From: Diphasiastrum complanatum
Lineage: Eukaryota; Streptophyta; Lycopodiopsida; Lycopodiales; Lycopodiaceae
NCBI GenBank assembly: GCA_029204225.1
Contig: CM055114.1
Location: 16,761,502 to 16,825,501 of the forward strand
Reading direction: 5' to 3'
Length of the DNA: 64,000 bases
Shown: positions 60,430 to 64,000 of the stretch, one piece after another
Layout of the letters: the number at the start of each line of letters is the position of its first letter
Numbering within the stretch: position 1 is the first letter of the stretch
Notes under the pieces: generated by a model
The model's database searches: none
Told to the model about the DNA's origin: nothing
What the model saw: only the letters and a program-made list of their open reading frames with translations
Program-made: the position numbers and the translations under genes

Positions 60430-60592
60430 GTTAGGATGGAGTCAATTCTTATACTCCAAGATGTTATGGACATAGTACTTGTTGGTATTGAGGAGGAGCC
60501 TCAAGCACAGCTTGAAATACCAAAGTATAGGAAGAGAGCTATAGTGGCTCTACACTTCATTAAAATGAATGTCTCTAATGAGATTCTAAAAT
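60430..60592 (+). pseudogene. Copia gag start interrupted by block D
   Basis: MESILILQDVMDIVLVGIEE, KRAIVALHFIKMNVSNEILK: the same gag family as at 17.7-18.1 kb (MES..EIV; MIKMNVTNELLK). The match stops abruptly at 60592, exactly where the duplicated block starts, so the gag was broken by that insertion or rearrangement. Confidence 0.88.
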
Positions 60593-63554
60593 ATGCAGAC
60601 TGTGCGAAACTTAGTTCAAAAATGCAACAGTTCAAAAAATACAAGGGCAAATACAAAAGCTTTGACATCTTTACGTCAAATAGCATTCTTCCAACTTTGA
60701 GACTTAATTCCTTCTTCAAAACAAGTTGGTTCTTCAAGCATAGTTGTGGTCGCCTAGTCATTATAGATTTCCACAAAATCGATAAATTACGTAGTATAAA
60801 AGGTTTGATCGTTCTCCGAGAGAGAAAATAATCTCATCTTTTGCATGATAGTTGTATGTATGATGGTAAGCGAACTAGAATGTATAAAATTCACAATGAA
60901 TACTACAACGACATAACTGGTTATCCAAAGATATTTTGGTAAATTGGCATCCAGGAACACCAAGGGTGAAACGATTTGGTCAAGGTCTGCAGTTGAAAAA
61001 ATTACTTTATCTTTCAGGCTCTTCAGACATCAGGTGAACAGTCAGATCAGACAGGAACTAGCAAATAGATTCATCAAGCTGAATCACATTGGCTAAAGAT
61101 TCTTCTTAATCAAACACAGAGTATTAGTTCTTATCGCAGGAAGCAAACAAAACAGAGCATCAAACAATCTCATTATCTGAACACATAGCTCATTCAGAAT
61201 TGAAAGAAGTTCTGCTAAAAGTTATGCTTAACAGCTTCGGCTAATTCCCTGCACACATTAGTCAGAATTGTTACTTGCTGGTGTCGCCTGAAAATTATGT
61301 TAGAGTAACTGAAATTCAGTAAAATGTGAGAAATGTGTGTGACGCAAACAGAGCAGTATCACAATCAATTACAGATCATACAGAGTGTATTCGCTCAAAT
61401 GATAAGAAGTAATTCTATAAAAGACAGTAGAGGGAAAGAATGCTCAAGCTATAGGAATTTGCTCTTCACTCTCTGTTGATACTAAGCTTTGCGTAGAAAT
61501 GCGAAGGTACAATGGCACATAGTATTGTCCTTATAGGAACGTTCTCCGGCCTCAACGTCGTTTATGAACCGTCAAAATGTCGGTTCTGAACTACTACTGC
61601 ATCAATTATAGAACATCGCAACTTCTACTCTAAATATGAATTTACAAAGTGCAAATAGGCCTTTACATGGATTTAAGCACTATAGCACATTTACATATAT
61701 AGAAATTGAAAAAAATTTACAATGTATAACAAAAACTTGGACAATGTGGGATCATGAGACTCCACATATCCCCTTCCTCAGCTGTGTAGCGGCTCGCAAA
61801 CAGCTGATTTACATCCTTCTCTGACGATTTCTGTTGGCTGGCTTAGTGTGAAAAATGGCCTTGGCTCACGCTTCGTTCTCTTCATTTACTTGCTCCAATG
61901 TCATACCTTTTGTAGCCAGGAAATAATTGTTCTTCTGATTATAGTCTTCTTGAAATGACAAATTTGGATAACCCCCCATTCCTTGATTGCCCATTCGTGC
62001 GAGAGGGTTATCAATCAATGTATTATTAACAAGATGCATGTACCAACTATCCTCAGTCAGGATTTTAGACATCTAGGCAGAAGGGACAGTTAGTGAAAGA
62101 GCAGCATATGTATATTCGAGAAATTTTTGTTTAATGTACAATTGTTGAACAGATAGAAGGGCATACGAAATAAGAGAAGCAATATTTACATGGTTGTAAG
62201 TGTAATATGGTCTGGTTATTGGATTAGCGGAGCGGAGTATATTATTTGTTTTTACTTCCTCCAAATAACGAGAATAGTTAGCTTCCCAATCTATGTAGAT
62301 TTTCCATAGATCAAGGAATAGCAATTGATGAGAAACTCGAGAAGAAACTGATTTAGAGTTAGAAACAATTTTCTTCACATCAAAAATGTTAATTGATTCT
62401 AACTTATTCAAATACTCATCCAAAGCTGGAAAAATATTATTTTCAAATGTTTTTAGGTATTCTAAGATGTATATATACAAGGATCCTGCGACCACATGGA
62501 TATAGCTAGTTTGCACATTGAACTTATTCTGAACAATGGCAAGAGCAAGGATTCTTTTTTTACGCACAGATAGTTTAGCCCAAAGAGTATTTATGTTAGA
62601 AAAAGTCCAAGGGTTTTCCCATTGTTCTTTTGTGTAGCCAAAAAGTTTAGGTAAAAAAAGGTAATCCATCCTCCATTGGAGTTTTGGACTACAAAAGGGT
62701 GGAAGAAGGAATGTTAGTTCCTGATGAAATGTTGAAATTCTGACCTTAGTAGTGATACACTATCTTGTTCTTCTTTACAACTGCTCCATAATGTGATGCC
62801 TGAGCTTGATATGGAATAATGCTTAATGTCTCAGATTGGTCTTCAGCAGTTTGTACCTTCGCAGCCTCCCTGGAATTGGTCTGTGTCTCCTGATCCTTCT
62901 GGACTTGCCTGCAGATGGTATCCATTCGGATGGCCTTTTCTGAAATAACCTTAGCTGGCTTATTCGTCTGCATCTCCTAATCCTTCTGGACTTGCCTGCA
63001 GATGGTATCCATTCGGATGGCCTTTTTTGACATAATCTTAGATGGTTCATCCGTCTGCGTCTCCTGATCCTGGCATTGTGCTGGTTCTTCCTCGTCACAA
63101 ATTTGCATTTGGCCCGATTGAAATTTGGCCTCTTCCAACTGTTTTTTCAATTTTCATTAGCAATCATCTACGGTTGTAGATATTGCAGCGAAAAGGTTTG
63201 GATGATCCTCTCCTGAATTCTCTTCCATGCTACTGGGTCAACTCTGTACCTGCCATGAGATACGCAGGCACCTAATGTGACTTCGACGCTGATTCGCCAT
63301 AATACCGCCTCTTCGGCTTGTCTCTTGTATATTTGATTGCCTCTTTTTAACATTTCTGCAGAATTTTGCAGCTAGGCAATTGAAACCTGAGCACTGTTGA
63401 GTTCGTCACTGAGCTCCGCATTACTACTCTGGAGAGTAGTTTGAATACGTCTCTCCTCCTGCAAAGAAGCCTGCAGGGTCTGAATTTGTTGTTTAAGCAA
63501 TATGTTTTTGCTTTCGAAGGCATTGGACTGCTCTTGCATTTCTTCCAATACTTC
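60593..63554 (-). repeat. 2.95-kb direct duplication, copy D
   Basis: Nearly identical to 41671-44615. Left edge lies in copia gag, right edge falls inside the coiled-coil coding region (CTTCCAATACTTC then unrelated GTGTGAAAAATAC). Flanking target duplication not seen. Confidence 0.93.
61866..63554 (-). pseudogene. Unfamiliar coiled-coil gene, copy D (3' part)
   Basis: Only the 3' half of the gene of 42.9-45.9 kb. The 198-residue frame at 62073-62669 (MDYLFLPKLFGYTKEQWENP; WTFSNINTLWAKLS) is longer and better preserved than in copy C, where a stop follows ENPWTF-like sequence. The 87-bp repeat at 62890-63066 and the final 68-residue frame 61866-62072 (ILTEDSWYMHLVNNTLIDNP) are kept. The family is not recognised. 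Confidence 0.6.
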
Positions 63555-64000
63555 GTGTGAAAAATACAGATCCTAAGTGGATCTAAACTCCAAGATCATT
63601 GGCTTGAATGCTTGCACTCCAAACTACATAAGCTAGGAATTGGCAACACATTCTATGCTACCTAGAATGCAAAGAACTTGATCAAAAAGCATTTATCACA
63701 AATGGAAACTTCCATAAACATCAAGTGCGGCCCAAAATAGCATTATACAGTCCATAATACATCAGCCTACCACTTTTGGAAAGCACCTAAGATCATACAC
63801 AATAGCTTGAAGACAATACACACAACAATGCTCCCAATGGAGGAAGAAACAATGACAATGATCTATTGATCTCAATGAAGCATACAAAAGGTTTCTCCAA
63901 CCTGTTCTCCACGACTTCCCTACTATTTATGGATGAGGAAGATGACTCTCTCTCCTCTCTCTAGAAGGTACTTGACCCTAGATACTCCCTATATAGGAAA
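63555..64000. other. Noncoding flank of copy D
   Basis: No gene recognised. LTR-like composition, including GATCCTAAGTGGATC near its start, but no partner in the window. Confidence 0.45.

Overview
The window looks like nuclear DNA from a land plant with a large, repeat-rich genome. Evidence: plant-type chromovirus (Ty3/gypsy) and copia retroelements, several with a primer-binding site matching plant initiator-Met tRNA; a Helitron; CACTA-like sequence; very long GA and GT microsatellites; spliced genes with GT/AG introns; and one intact BYPASS1/ROH1-type gene, a plant-specific family. A fern, lycophyte or other large-genome lineage is possible, but the species cannot be told from the sequence. 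Almost everything else is transposable-element DNA in several stages of decay.

Layout. 1-3.9 kb: no gene seen. 3.9-4.2 kb: 148-bp tandem repeat. 4.7-7.3 kb: decayed chromovirus pol with polypurine tract and start of the 3' LTR. 7.8-9.6 kb: large inverted repeat (foldback) whose arms both carry a CACTA-type zinc-binding N-terminal exon. 9.6-12.7 kb: noncoding, with dispersed ATTCCGA motifs and two microsatellites. 13-17 kb: Helitron Rep/helicase on the minus strand. 17.2-25 kb: a GC-rich palindromic block and two copia gag lineages, one with its gag start and leader duplicated (20.2-21.5 and 23.7-25.0 kb). 25.5-29.9 kb: copia LTR and RT fragment next to 'copy A' of an unfamiliar two-gene transposon. 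32.5-33.6 kb: the one intact host-like gene. 33.8-35.1 kb: three units of a ~450-bp repeat. 35.7-37.6 kb: copia and gypsy fragments. 41.3-45.9 kb: an unfamiliar coiled-coil gene, partly duplicated at 60.6-63.55 kb. 46.7-57.9 kb: a multi-gene mobile region holding 'copy B' of the two-gene transposon and a broken, spliced gene that joins a histone H3-like protein to a Ulp1/C48-type cysteine protease. 58.9-60.6 kb: another copia LTR, primer-binding site and gag start.

The most unusual part is 46.7-57.9 kb. A gene at 55813-57836 opens with an H3-type tail start, continues through a histone fold with canonical H3 spacing, then a Pro/Ser/Lys-rich linker, then the His, (Asp to Asn) and Gln/Cys signatures of a Ulp1-like protease. 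Upstream is a minus-strand gene starting at 54260, so the two face away from each other across a ~1.5-kb spacer. That spacer, one intron of the protease gene and a further noncoding stretch at 48.3-49.2 kb hold more than a dozen copies, in both orientations, of a short motif resembling GATATCGATTCGACGCGC. The motif is a candidate binding site for a transposase or other element protein. The minus-strand gene converges with a plus-strand transposase-like gene; both recur at 26.7-29.9 kb as copy A, where the middle 1.5 kb is inverted.

Most breaks in these genes are CAG or CAA to stop, CGA to TGA, or TGG to TAG, as expected from cytosine-methylation decay of silenced elements.
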